A stretch of 64,000 nt of DNA. Origin: DAOUBP01 sp964474695 (GTDB lineage Bacteria > Chloroflexota > Anaerolineae > CG2-30-64-16). The translations under genes and the position numbers were made by a program. The notes beneath the pieces were generated by a model. It did no database searches and had not been told where the DNA came from. It saw only the letters and a list, made by a program, of their open reading frames with translations. Below, in pieces: positions 32,982 through 42,154 of the stretch. Within the stretch, counting starts at the first letter, position 1; each line of letters starts with the position of its first letter. The stretch lies in NCBI GenBank assembly GCA_964474695.1, contig CAYYTK010000008.1, forward strand, positions 1 to 64,000, read 5' to 3'.

Positions 32982-34313
32982 TCATGTGATGCAGCGCGCT
33001 TCCATATAGAAGCGTTTCTCTTTCGCTTCCCCCATGGAAAAGGTCTTGCGCGGCAGCGCGCCGTCGACGATCACGGTTTTGAAAAACGCGTCCTTAGAAA
33101 GGGCCGGCAGATAAAACCCCAGGTTGCCCGGCTGCGAGCCCAGGCGCGCTGTCACATCGGCGCCGTGCACGTAGTCGATTTTGGCGAAGCCGCCGGCCCG
33201 GCCCCACGCGTCCAGGAAGGTTTGCAGCGTGCCGACCGGCAGATTGCTTGGCGGGTCGGCAACGTAGGCCACGGAGCAGCCATCCGGCGATATGACGCCG
33301 AAGGCGTGTTCGCGACGCACCGCCTGGTTCACGACATCCACCATAGTCTGCGCATCAGCGCAAGGCTCGAGTTGGCAGCGGTCGGGGTAGAACTCGCGGA
33401 GCGCGGCGATGAAGTCAGCGCGCACATCGAAGAGCACGCGGTGGATCGGCTCGAACTCCAGGCCGGCGTCATGGATATTCTCGATTTCGACCAAAGCGTA
33501 GCGAGCCGGGTGATCCGCCGTGATGCTCAGGCCTGAAGGCTCAGCCTGGTTCTTGAGGCTTTCCCAGATAGCCTTGGCTGTGGCCAGTGAATGGTTGCCG
33601 TCTCCCATGGCAAAGAGCAGCACTGGGCTATCAGGTTGGAGCTGGTACTTCTGCATGTAGCTGGCCGGGTCGGCCAGCCGGGCCAATGCAGCAGACACCT
33701 GTTCCCGCAACGCCGGATCATCGGCGAAGTAGCCGGTCAGGTGGCCGCTGCCCAACATCAGGTCGAAATCGTAGAGCTTACGCAGTTGTTGGCAGCCGGC
33801 GACCAGGGGCTCAATCACCGTCTGTTCCGGGTCATCGATCAGCACCAGGATGTGAGGCAACTCCAGCGGCGCGCCGGAGCGAATGCGCACGCGCGGGGGG
33901 ATGCGCTCCAGGATGGTGCCCTCGGTAGCGCGAATCAGGCTGATGGAGCCTTTGTTGTAGTCGTAGTGTTCCAGGTCCAGCGCCAGCATCAACCCGTGTC
34001 GCGTCTTACCGGCCACCGTTCGCTCCACCAGCATCAGCCCTTCGTACTCGGCGAACAGACCGCGGGCCAAGTATTCCTGCATCGTGTCTCGGATGGAGCG
34101 GACGCGCGCGTGTTCCTCGGGCGTATCCAGGTAGACCTCGGGCAGGGTGATGTGAAAGGTAGAGGGCGCGTCGCCCACCAGCCGGGTGACCTCATCCCAG
34201 TACTCGGGTTCGGAGGTGAACTGGTCGCACGCGATGACGGCCCACTTTTGCAGGTCAACGCCGGGTTTGGGCAGTAGGAATCTGGGTAGCTGAAAACCGG
34301 TTGCGGTGGTCAT
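32982..34313 (-). CDS. DUF1015 family protein next to serine-synthesis genes
   Basis: The product has 443 residues and is a full-length DUF1015 protein; recognisable segments are WAVIACDQFTSEPEYW near 25, TRHGLMLALDLEHYDY, and FAMGDGNHSLATAK near 235, where the GDGNHS motif is the family's most conserved point. It has no characterised reaction that I can cite. It lies 69 bp downstream of serA, which in turn follows a class V aminotransferase. The pathway from phosphoglycerate to serine would need a phosphoserine phosphatase after these two, and none is visible here, so this protein is a candidate for that step (inference only). Confidence 0.88.
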   Translation of the reverse strand: MTTATGFQLPRFLLPKPGVDLQKWAVIACDQFTSEPEYWDEVTRLVGDAPSTFHITLPEVYLDTPEEHARVRSIRDTMQEYLARGLFAEYEGLMLVERTVAGKTRHGLMLALDLEHYDYNKGSISLIRATEGTILERIPPRVRIRSGAPLELPHILVLIDDPEQTVIEPLVAGCQQLRKLYDFDLMLGSGHLTGYFADDPALREQVSAALARLADPASYMQKYQLQPDSPVLLFAMGDGNHSLATAKAIWESLKNQAEPSGLSITADHPARYALVEIENIHDAGLEFEPIHRVLFDVRADFIAALREFYPDRCQLEPCADAQTMVDVVNQAVRREHAFGVISPDGCSVAYVADPPSNLPVGTLQTFLDAWGRAGGFAKIDYVHGADVTARLGSQPGNLGFYLPALSKDAFFKTVIVDGALPRKTFSMGEAKEKRFYMEARCIT

Positions 34314-34382
34314 AGTGATGGCAGCATCTCCGTTGGTGCACGGCCCGGCGAACTGAGCAGCCTGGCGGTTGAAACCGTAGAC

Positions 34383-35288
34383 TTAGGCTTCTTTGTCGAA
34401 CGCGATCAGCAAGTCCGCCACTTCGTCGCCGATGCGCGCGGTCGCTTCCTTGGTGCCGGCGCCGATGTGCGGCGAGCCGATCACCTGTGGCAACTCGAAC
34501 AGCTTGCGATCGGTCAGCGGCTCATTCTCGAAGACATCCAACGCGGCCGCGGCCACCTGGCCCGCGACGATCGCATCGTAGAGCGCATTTTCATCGATCA
34601 CGCCGCCGCGCGCGCAGTCCACGATACGTACGCCCTTCTTCATCTTGCCAAGCACTTCGACGTTGATCATGTGGCGCGATGATTCGGTCAGCGGGAGGTG
34701 CAGCGACAGGAAGTCGGCCTTGGCGAGCAGTTCATCCAGCTCCACCATCTGCAGATAGGTCTCGGCGTTCACCGGGTAACTGTCATACCCCAGCACCTGC
34801 ATTCCAAGTGCGGCGGCGCGCTGCGCGACCGCTTTCCCGATGCGGCCCGCGCCGACGATGCCCAGCACTTTGCCGGCCAACTCGATGCCCTCGAATTTCG
34901 ACTTCTCCCACTGTCCATCGCGCAGCGAGACGGTTGCCTGCACGATCGGGCGGGACATAGCGAACAGATAGGCAATGGTCAACTCAGCGACCGCCTGCGT
35001 GCTGGCGCCGGGGGTGTTCATGATTTTGACCCCCTTGGCCTTGGCGTAGTCGACGTCGATATTATCCACACCCACGCCGCCGCGCACGATCACTTTGAGA
35101 TGACTCGCCGCATCGAGCACCGGCTTGCGCACCTTGGTCCGGCTGCGCACCACCATAGCTTCGTAGCCGCCGATGACTTGCAAGAGCTCTTCGGGGGTGA
35201 TCTTGTCGTTGACGTCAACCTGAAGGCCAGCCTGCCGCATGCGTTCGACGGCCTTGGGAGAGATGGAATCGCAGACGAGTACCTTCAT
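34383..35288 (-). CDS. serA: D-3-phosphoglycerate dehydrogenase, short form
   Basis: The product has 301 residues: substrate domain, then the NAD-binding Rossmann motif VGAGRIGKAVAQRAA near 142, Arg in VDCARGGVID and the catalytic His in GSPHIGAGT near 280. It lacks the ACT and intervening domains, so it is not serine-regulated through ACT. It oxidises 3-phosphoglycerate to phosphohydroxypyruvate. The ATG at 35288 follows AAGGAGC. The aminotransferase gene lies 13 bp upstream and DUF1015 downstream, forming a serine-synthesis operon. Confidence 0.92.
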   Translation of the reverse strand: MKVLVCDSISPKAVERMRQAGLQVDVNDKITPEELLQVIGGYEAMVVRSRTKVRKPVLDAASHLKVIVRGGVGVDNIDVDYAKAKGVKIMNTPGASTQAVAELTIAYLFAMSRPIVQATVSLRDGQWEKSKFEGIELAGKVLGIVGAGRIGKAVAQRAAALGMQVLGYDSYPVNAETYLQMVELDELLAKADFLSLHLPLTESSRHMINVEVLGKMKKGVRIVDCARGGVIDENALYDAIVAGQVAAAALDVFENEPLTDRKLFELPQVIGSPHIGAGTKEATARIGDEVADLLIAFDKEA

Positions 35289-35301
35289 GGCTCATAGCTC
35301 C

Positions 35302-36372
35302 TTATTTTAGTCCCAAGATGTCATCAATCTGCGCAGTCAGCCACTGCACGTCAGCCAGCGTCAGATCACCCATGTGGCCGATGCGGAAGGTCTTGCCCTT
35401 GAAGGGACCATAGCCATCAGAGATCTGGGCGCCGCGCTGCCCCAACTCCTTGTTCAACATCTTGAAGTCGAAGCCGGTGGTGTTGGTGATATGTGAGACG
35501 GTAGGAGATGCGTACTTTTCGTCGCCGAAGAGGGCGAAGTGCTGCTTGGCCCAGGCGCGGCAGTGTTCGGCCATGGCCAGGTGGCGGGCGTAACGGTTGT
35601 CCAGCCCTTCGGCGAACATGGCGTCCATCTGCTTGTCGAGTGCATAGAGGAAGCTGATGCCCGGGGTGGCCGGAGTGTTGTATTTGACCGCGTATTTCTC
35701 GTTCTCGATGAAATCGAAGTAGTAGCCGCGATTCGGCACCGTTGCGGCGCGTGCCATTGCCCGCGGGCTCACGGCGCACACGGCGAAGCCCGGCGGCAGT
35801 GCGAAGCACTTCTGTACGCCGGCCAGGCACACATCCAGCCCCCACTCGTCGAAGTTGATCGGGGTGCCGGCCATACAGCTCACCGCATCTACCATGACGA
35901 CGATATCGGGATACTTCTCCCGCACCATCTTGGCGATCTCGGGCACCGGGCTCAGGATGCCGGTCGAGGTTTCGTTATAGGTCAGACAGAGGGTGTCGAA
36001 CCCGCCTTCGGCGAGTTTCGCATCCACGACATCCGGCGTGATGGCCTTGCCGGGCTCTACTTCCACCGTGTCATAAGCCAGGCCATTTGCCTTCGAGATC
36101 TCGCACCAGCGCCGGGAGAACTCGCCATTGAGGGTGTGCAACACCTTTTTCCCGACGCAACTGCGGACGGCGCCTTCCATGACGCCGGTGGAGGAGGACG
36201 TGAACAGGAAAACCCGTCCCTCGTGGCCGAGGAGCTTTGCCACTTTCTCTTCGACTGACTTGTGGAGGTCCGCATAAGCGGTTGAGCGATGGCCGATCAT
36301 TGGTGTGGCCATGGCCTGCAGGATTTCTTCTCGTACTTCGGTTGGGCCGGGGATGAACAGTTTCTTGTGCAT
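35302..36372 (-). CDS. Class V aminotransferase (SerC-like, alanine-glyoxylate type)
   Basis: The product has 356 residues and is PLP-dependent. It starts LFIPGPTEVREEILQAMATP with GHRS near 28, has VDAVSCMAGTPI near 165, and the PLP Lys in GVQKCFALPPG near 192. It belongs to the serine-pyruvate/alanine-glyoxylate group that replaces classical SerC in several deep-branching bacteria; with serA next to it, phosphohydroxypyruvate transamination is the best guess. The ATG follows AGGAGA. A promoter (36441-36469) precedes it. Confidence 0.9.
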   Translation of the reverse strand: MHKKLFIPGPTEVREEILQAMATPMIGHRSTAYADLHKSVEEKVAKLLGHEGRVFLFTSSSTGVMEGAVRSCVGKKVLHTLNGEFSRRWCEISKANGLAYDTVEVEPGKAITPDVVDAKLAEGGFDTLCLTYNETSTGILSPVPEIAKMVREKYPDIVVMVDAVSCMAGTPINFDEWGLDVCLAGVQKCFALPPGFAVCAVSPRAMARAATVPNRGYYFDFIENEKYAVKYNTPATPGISFLYALDKQMDAMFAEGLDNRYARHLAMAEHCRAWAKQHFALFGDEKYASPTVSHITNTTGFDFKMLNKELGQRGAQISDGYGPFKGKTFRIGHMGDLTLADVQWLTAQIDDILGLK

Positions 36373-36440
36373 TACCGCTTCTCCTTTGAGGTGGTCATGA
36401 ACTGCGGGCGCGTTGGAGACCCGCTTGGAGTTTGTTCTGT

Positions 36441-36469
36441 ATCATACCCCAAACCTGCGTCACTGACAA
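36441..36469 (-). promoter_or_regulatory. Predicted promoter of the aminotransferase-serA operon
   Basis: Minus-strand TTGTCA (36464-36469), 17 bp, TATGAT (36441-36446); the start would be near 36434, giving a leader of about 60 nt. Confidence 0.65.
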
Positions 36470-36524
36470 GTACCTGCATCATGTTTTTGGTCATCCCATC
36501 TGCCCCAATCCGTTCCAGGTTTTG

Positions 36525-38495
36525 TCACGCATCCGCCAGGGACCGGCCCAGATCTGCGAAGGCAGCCAACTGCTCCCGGTCCGCCAAAACCGCGATCCGG
36601 TCGCCGGTCTTGAAGTCAAAGTCGGGCGCGGGGTTGATGTGGGGTTTCTCATCGCGCAGCGCGGCGACCACCGATGCGCCCGTGCGCGTGCGGATGGCTA
36701 ACTCTTGCAGGGTGCGGCCGACCAGCGGGCTGCTATCATCGAGGGTGAACCAACTCAATGTCAACCCACGCTGCGTCGCGCGCAATTGCTCCAGCGTCCG
36801 ATAGTCCGCATGCATGTTCATCATGGGTTGATACTGCTCGTGGCGCACGGTGTTGGTGAAACGATGGATCTCGGTGGGCGCGATGCCCAGGTGCAGCAGC
36901 GCCTGGCGCGTGACCTCCAGCGCAGCTTCCAGCTCGGGTTGCACGATCTCGTACACGCCCATTTGACGGAGGATGGGTATCTGCTCAACCCCTTCCACGC
37001 GCGCGACGATATGCAGGTCGGGCCGCAGCCGCCGGGCGTGATCCGTGATCATCTGGGTGACGACCAGGGGCGGGGTTGTGATCAGCAGCAGACGCGCCTG
37101 GGCCAGGCCGGCCGCCTCCAGCACCAGCGGATGGTTGGCCTCACCGTAGATCACCGGGTAGCCTGCCTCTTTGCACTGCTCTACCCGGCGCTGATCCGGG
37201 TCGATGGCCACAAAACTCAGGCCCATGCGCTGCAGCACTGCTGCTACATACTGCCCGACGCGGCCGGCGCCCGCGATGACGACATGATCGTGCAGCCCGC
37301 CCTCCGGCAGGTTGATCGTCTGGAGCAATTCGCCCTTGAACCAACGCCGTCCCAGCCTGTAGAGCGGCTCGGCCGCCGCGCTCACGAACGGGGTGGCGAC
37401 CATGGTGACCAGCGTCACCGTCAGGATCAGGGCGTACAGGTCGGCATCGATGCTCCCGCTGCTGAACCCGACGCGCGCCAGCACGAAAGAGAACTCGCCG
37501 ATCTGGGAGAGCCCCAACCCTACGGCCAGCGGCGCCGCGTTGCCGTAGCGAAACAGCCGCGTGACCCCGCTGAAGATGAGCGCCTTGCCGGCCATCACCG
37601 CCAGGGCGACCATCAGCACCGTGCCCAGGTGCCTGAACAAGTAGACCGGGTCGAACAGCATGCCGACCGAGGCGAAGAAGAGCAGCCCGAACAGGTCGCG
37701 CAACGGGATGATGTCGCTCAGCGCCTGGTGGTTGTAGTCCGATTCGCTGAGTACAATGCCAGCCGCGAACGCGCCGAAGGTAAAGGAGAGGCCCACCAGG
37801 TAGGTGGCATACCCAATGCCGATGCCCAAGGCGGTCACCGCCAGCAGGAAGAGCTCCCGCGAATTCCAACGGGCGACCACCTGCATGAGCCTCGGGATGA
37901 CTTTCGTGCCGACGAATACGATGGCGGCCAGGAACAGGACTCCGCGTAGTGCCGCCCACTCCAGGGCCACCAGCCCGGCTTCCAGGTCACCCAACTGGGG
38001 CAAGATGATCAGCATCGGCACCACGATCAGGTCCTGCACGATGAGCATGCCGATCATAACCCGGCTGGAGAGGGTGCCGAGGCGGCCCTGGTTCATCAGC
38101 GTTTTCAGGGTGACCATAGTGCTGGAGAGGGAGATGGCGGCGCCGAACCAGATAGACGGAATCCAACCCCAGCCCAGCCATTTGCCCAGGCCCACGCCCG
38201 CCAGGGTGGTCAGCGCGACCTGGATGGGGGTGCCGATGAGCGCGATGCGGCGGACGGGGCGCAGCTCCTTAAAGGAGAACTCGATGCCCAGCGCGAAGAG
38301 CAGCAGCGCTACACCGATTTCGGCCAGCAGCTCGATGGTGTGCACGTCGGAAACGGTGATGCCGCCGGTGTGCGGCCCCACCAGGATGCCTGCAAAGATG
38401 TAGCCCAGGATGAGGGGCTGGCGCAACCGCTGCGCGATGAGGCCCCCGATGAGGCCGGCAACAACGATGATGGCGATGTCGGCAGCTACGCCCAT
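36525..38495 (-). CDS. CPA2-type potassium/proton antiporter with RCK domains
   Basis: The product has 656 residues. About 1-390 form the KefB-like membrane domain with twelve or more helices (starts VAADIAIIVVAGLIGGLIAQRL; FALGIEFSFKEL, FVLARVGFSSG). About 405-520 form a TrkA-N/RCK domain with the NAD-binding motif GAGRVGQYVAAVL, and 560-645 a TrkA-C domain (LVGRTLQELAIRT, DRIAVLAD). It would export K+ in exchange for protons, gated by nucleotides. It is followed on the minus strand by the aminotransferase operon, about 150 bp away, and preceded by a CPA1 antiporter 36 bp upstream, probably the same transcript. Confidence 0.92.
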   Translation of the reverse strand: MGVAADIAIIVVAGLIGGLIAQRLRQPLILGYIFAGILVGPHTGGITVSDVHTIELLAEIGVALLLFALGIEFSFKELRPVRRIALIGTPIQVALTTLAGVGLGKWLGWGWIPSIWFGAAISLSSTMVTLKTLMNQGRLGTLSSRVMIGMLIVQDLIVVPMLIILPQLGDLEAGLVALEWAALRGVLFLAAIVFVGTKVIPRLMQVVARWNSRELFLLAVTALGIGIGYATYLVGLSFTFGAFAAGIVLSESDYNHQALSDIIPLRDLFGLLFFASVGMLFDPVYLFRHLGTVLMVALAVMAGKALIFSGVTRLFRYGNAAPLAVGLGLSQIGEFSFVLARVGFSSGSIDADLYALILTVTLVTMVATPFVSAAAEPLYRLGRRWFKGELLQTINLPEGGLHDHVVIAGAGRVGQYVAAVLQRMGLSFVAIDPDQRRVEQCKEAGYPVIYGEANHPLVLEAAGLAQARLLLITTPPLVVTQMITDHARRLRPDLHIVARVEGVEQIPILRQMGVYEIVQPELEAALEVTRQALLHLGIAPTEIHRFTNTVRHEQYQPMMNMHADYRTLEQLRATQRGLTLSWFTLDDSSPLVGRTLQELAIRTRTGASVVAALRDEKPHINPAPDFDFKTGDRIAVLADREQLAAFADLGRSLADA

Positions 38496-38531
38496 GACAC
38501 AAAACCCCTACTCGCCGCAGAGGCGAATTCA

Positions 38532-40040
38532 CTACGGATTCGGTTCACCGCTAGCAGCTCCATCCGGCGCAGTGGCGTTGCCGGCGACGACCTGACGTGC
38601 GGTATCCAGCACCTCCTTATCTGCCAGGAGCAGTAGCCGATCGCACGACTCCAAAACGGTGTTGCCGTCCGGCACGATATGTTCGCCTTCCCGGCCGATC
38701 AGCACGATCAGGGCCCCCTTGGGCAGGCCCAGCTCGAGGACCTGGCGGCCGACGGCGGGGGCATCCGGCAGGACGATCAGTTCCGCCAGTTCGCTCTTGA
38801 GCCGATCGTCCGGTGTAAGTTCTAGCGGTGGACGCCGCACCGGCGGGAGCGCCGCCGTCACCTTCAGCCAACGGGCCACCGGCGTGAGCGAGGTGCCTTG
38901 GATCAGCACCGAAGTCAAAACGACAAAGAAGACGATATCGAAGATCAATTCCGCCTGCGGCAGGCCGGCCACGCGCGGGTAGGTGGCCAGGATGATGGGC
39001 ACTGCACCGCGCAGTCCCACCCAGGCAACCAGCGTTTGATCTCGCACGGGCAAACGGAAGGGCAGCAGCGTGATGGCGACGCCAATCGGCCGGGCGACGA
39101 ACATCAGAAACAGCGCGGCCAACAGCGCTACGCCGGCCACAGAAAGCAGCCGCGACGGGTAGACGAGCAAGCCCAGCGCGAGGAACATGATAATCTGCAT
39201 CAGCCACGCCAGGGCGTCGTGGAAGCGCAGCAAGCTGCGTTTATGGATCAAGTCGCTGGCCGCGACGACCAGGCCGGCCAGGTAGACGGCCAGAAAACCA
39301 TTGCCGCCCAGCGCGGCCGTGCCGCCGTATGTCAGCAGGGTGAGCGCCACCATCAAGACCGGGTACAGGCCCTCAACTTGCAGCCGCACGTGGTTGACCG
39401 TCCAGGTGATCACCCGCCCCATGCCATAACCCAGGGCCGCGCCCAAGACCATCTGTTGGATGAAGGCCGTGATCAGGCGCCAGGGCTGCGCGTCCGGTGT
39501 GGACAGGAGCCCCGTCAGCGCCACCGTGAGGAAAACGGCCATGGGATCATTGCTGCCTGACTCAAACTCCAGCAATGGCTCCAGCGGGTCGCGCAGACGG
39601 ACGCTGCGGCTGCGCAACACGGTGAACACTGCGGCCGCATCGGTGGACGAGACGATGGCGCCCAACAGCAGACCCTGGAGCAGCGTGAAATTCAGCGCCA
39701 GCACCGCGAAGGCGCCCATCAGCAGCGCGGTGAGGAGCACGCCCAGGGTAGACAGCGCCAGGCCATGGGCCAAGACGGGCCGGATGCGCTGCCAATCAGT
39801 GTCCAGCCCGCCGGCAAAGAGAATGAACGCCAGCGCGACCACGCCCAGGGCCTGCGCCAGCCACGGATCATCGAAGTAGATGTTCCCCGGCCCGTCGGAG
39901 CCGGCAAGCATGCCGACAACCAGGAACAGCGCCAGGGTCGGCACCCCCAGCCTGCCAGAGGCCTTGCTCGCCAGGATGCTCGCGAGCAGGAGCACCGCGG
40001 CTCCGAGCAAGAGATACTCCGTGGGTGTCTGTGTGATCAT
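38532..40040 (-). CDS. CPA1-type potassium/proton antiporter (NhaP2/CvrA-like)
   Basis: The product has 502 residues. Helices fill about 1-395 (RLGVPTLALFLVVGMLAG at the front; GAIVSSTDAAAVF and FESGSNDPMAVFL, the ion-binding Asp-containing helices, near 130 and 160), followed by a cytosolic TrkA-C domain (LELGLPKGALIVLIGREG). I start at ATG 40040, which fits the family's N-terminus; ATG 40052 is possible. It exchanges K+ or Na+ for protons. Running it beside a CPA2 antiporter suggests a shared role in cation or pH homeostasis. Confidence 0.9.
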   Translation of the reverse strand: MITQTPTEYLLLGAAVLLLASILASKASGRLGVPTLALFLVVGMLAGSDGPGNIYFDDPWLAQALGVVALAFILFAGGLDTDWQRIRPVLAHGLALSTLGVLLTALLMGAFAVLALNFTLLQGLLLGAIVSSTDAAAVFTVLRSRSVRLRDPLEPLLEFESGSNDPMAVFLTVALTGLLSTPDAQPWRLITAFIQQMVLGAALGYGMGRVITWTVNHVRLQVEGLYPVLMVALTLLTYGGTAALGGNGFLAVYLAGLVVAASDLIHKRSLLRFHDALAWLMQIIMFLALGLLVYPSRLLSVAGVALLAALFLMFVARPIGVAITLLPFRLPVRDQTLVAWVGLRGAVPIILATYPRVAGLPQAELIFDIVFFVVLTSVLIQGTSLTPVARWLKVTAALPPVRRPPLELTPDDRLKSELAELIVLPDAPAVGRQVLELGLPKGALIVLIGREGEHIVPDGNTVLESCDRLLLLADKEVLDTARQVVAGNATAPDGAASGEPNP

Positions 40041-40115
40041 CGTGGGTCCCATCCGAGATGAGTGTTGCCCTCCTCTGCATCTGCGCCGGCCGGGCCGGTT
40101 TGCAGCAAGGGGTGC

Positions 40116-41933
40116 CTACTTGCGCGAGAGCATTGGCAGCCAGATAAGCGGCCAGCTTGGATCGCGCACGGTCCAGGTGTAGCTGCTCCTGAGGGCGTCA
40201 CCCGCCATCTGGCTGTGGACCAGCGAGGTCGCGTCCTCGACGAGCAGCTTGATTTCGACATTCCCTGTCACCGAGCTGTCGCGAGTATAAACGAAGGTGT
40301 CGGTGTGCGCGCTGAGGTCGGCGACGTCGTTGACAAGCCACTGGATCCTGGCGGCCGGCCCACCGGAGGGCTGCAGGATATCAGCGTGGAAGGCCTGGCT
40401 CTGGCCCGGCGGGAGGATGATCACGCTGGAAGCAGGCACGGCCGTGCCGGGCTCGATCAGCCGGACCCCGCCCGCAGGTACGCCCCAGCCGCCGGTGTAG
40501 AGTTTCAGGATGTAAGCCTGGCCCGGCGCCTGGCAGTAGGGGCGGCCAAGGGAGCGCATGATGCAGTTCTGGCCGGAACGGTAGATGCCCGTGGCCCGGT
40601 AGCGCGCGCCTTCAAACAAGCCGACCACGTTGGCCCACTGCGGGTCCATCTCGGGCGTGGTCGGGATCGGCGTGGTGTCGCTGATCCAAGGGCTCCACTT
40701 GATCTGGCTGCGTCCGGTGACGTCGGTGACATTGGCCTCGCAAGGACTGGAACCGCCCAGGTCGCTGCACACGGGATAGCCGGGGTAGGCGTCTTCATAC
40801 TCGTCGGCCAGGCCGGCGAAAGCATGGCCATACTCGTGGATGGCGATCTGAGGCGCAGACGAGTGCATGGAGATGGTGGTCAAGACGCCCCCTGAGCCTC
40901 CATAGGTCGTGTCGTTCACGATGACCAGGATCTCGTCCCAGTCCGGCACGGCAGCGGCGGCCGCGTAAACCTTGCTCGAGCTGACCATCAGCAAACGATG
41001 GATGTTATAGGCGCAGAAGGCGGCGTCGAAGGCGGTGTTGACCCAGGTGCCCGCCAGCGGGTCGGAGAGCATGGCGGTGTCGCCGCAGCAGGACGAGCCC
41101 CAGCAGCCCGCCTGATAGGGTGGATGGTCGGCGCCGGATTGTTGGGAGGCGGTGAAGAGAGTGTGGAGATTATAGTAGTTACTGTATTCGGAGTGCGGCG
41201 TGATGTCGAAGAATGAGCTGAGCACGCCGGCCGCATCGCTGGAGAACTTGGATTGTTGCGCGGAGGTATAGCCGTCGCCCATGACCAGGAGGTCGACTCG
41301 ATTCGCCGCGTTGCCCGTCGCCTGAGATGCGGTCCCGGCGCCGCGAGACAGCTCACTGCGTGGGGTGGTGCGCGCCAACTGGTCGAGATCGAACCGCGCC
41401 AACGGCGCGGAGGCAGCATCGCGCAGCACGAGCGTGGCACCCGTGATGGCAGGCACGCGGACGACGAAGGCGGGCTGGCTGGCGGTCAGCAGGTAACCTT
41501 CGATCGGGTCGCCGGGGTTGGCGCCGTGGTACTCGCCGCGCAGCCAGCGGGGCACATCCACTGCGGTCTGGAACAGGATCTCGCCTGAGTCGGAGATAAC
41601 CGCCGCGGCCAGGTGTTCGGTATTACGGCTGGGGCCGGCCAGGGCGGCGGCAAGCTCGGCGTCGCGTAGACCCGTGGGGCCGGGGCCACTCCATTGGATG
41701 GGGGCATAGTAGCGCGGCCGGATGACGCCATCGGCGTCCTTTTCGAAAACGATATAGTGAGCCGCATAGGGAGACGATGTGCCCGCAAGCGCCGCGCGGG
41801 CATCCTGCTGGATCGGGCCCGCTTGCGCCTCCGCCACGCTTGAGGTCAGGACCAGCACCGCGATCATCGTCAGGTAAAACCGGACAACCGCAACGAACTG
41901 AGTCGGTGCAACAGCGAACCGTCTAGTAATCAT
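40116..41933 (-). CDS. Secreted M64 family metallopeptidase
   Basis: The product has 605 residues with a signal segment (FYLTMIAVLVLTSSVAEAQA) and a peptidase M64 domain: zinc motif HEYGHAFAGLADEYED near 360, preceded by NRVDLLVMGDGYTSAQQ near 205. Relatives include the IgA peptidase of Clostridium ramosum, but this substrate is unknown. A C-terminal beta-sandwich-like part follows (about 450-590), and the protein ends WLPMLSRK, a tail of the type seen at the end of many secreted Chloroflexota proteins. ATG 41933 follows GGAGG; a TTG upstream is less likely. It has its own divergent promoter. Confidence 0.9.
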   Translation of the reverse strand: MITRRFAVAPTQFVAVVRFYLTMIAVLVLTSSVAEAQAGPIQQDARAALAGTSSPYAAHYIVFEKDADGVIRPRYYAPIQWSGPGPTGLRDAELAAALAGPSRNTEHLAAAVISDSGEILFQTAVDVPRWLRGEYHGANPGDPIEGYLLTASQPAFVVRVPAITGATLVLRDAASAPLARFDLDQLARTTPRSELSRGAGTASQATGNAANRVDLLVMGDGYTSAQQSKFSSDAAGVLSSFFDITPHSEYSNYYNLHTLFTASQQSGADHPPYQAGCWGSSCCGDTAMLSDPLAGTWVNTAFDAAFCAYNIHRLLMVSSSKVYAAAAAVPDWDEILVIVNDTTYGGSGGVLTTISMHSSAPQIAIHEYGHAFAGLADEYEDAYPGYPVCSDLGGSSPCEANVTDVTGRSQIKWSPWISDTTPIPTTPEMDPQWANVVGLFEGARYRATGIYRSGQNCIMRSLGRPYCQAPGQAYILKLYTGGWGVPAGGVRLIEPGTAVPASSVIILPPGQSQAFHADILQPSGGPAARIQWLVNDVADLSAHTDTFVYTRDSSVTGNVEIKLLVEDATSLVHSQMAGDALRSSYTWTVRDPSWPLIWLPMLSRK

Positions 41934-42007
41934 GATCTGCCTCCGCAAGTGGTATGTCCCAGCCCGCCCATGATCGGATATCGAGAAGACTGCCGGCTCG
42001 GGGGCTT

Positions 42008-42036
42008 AGTATAGCATGCCGGCAACGACACGGCAA
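42008..42036 (-). promoter_or_regulatory. Predicted promoter of the M64 peptidase gene
   Basis: Minus-strand TTGCCG (42031-42036), 17 bp, TATACT (42008-42013). Start near 42001. Confidence 0.6.
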
Positions 42037-42054
42037 CGGCGCGCGATGGCGAGC

Positions 42055-42083
42055 TTGCGGTCTGCATCTAGCTGTGCTATCAT
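42055..42083 (+). promoter_or_regulatory. Predicted promoter of the peptide ABC operon
   Basis: TTGCGG (42055-42060), 17 bp, TATCAT (42078-42083); start near 42090, 65 nt before the GTG at 42155. Confidence 0.6.
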
Positions 42084-42154
42084 CCCATCCTAAGCTTTGG
42101 GTGTTCCGCAGCGGTCGTCTGCACTTGTTCCAACGTACTAGCGGGAGATAGCCA

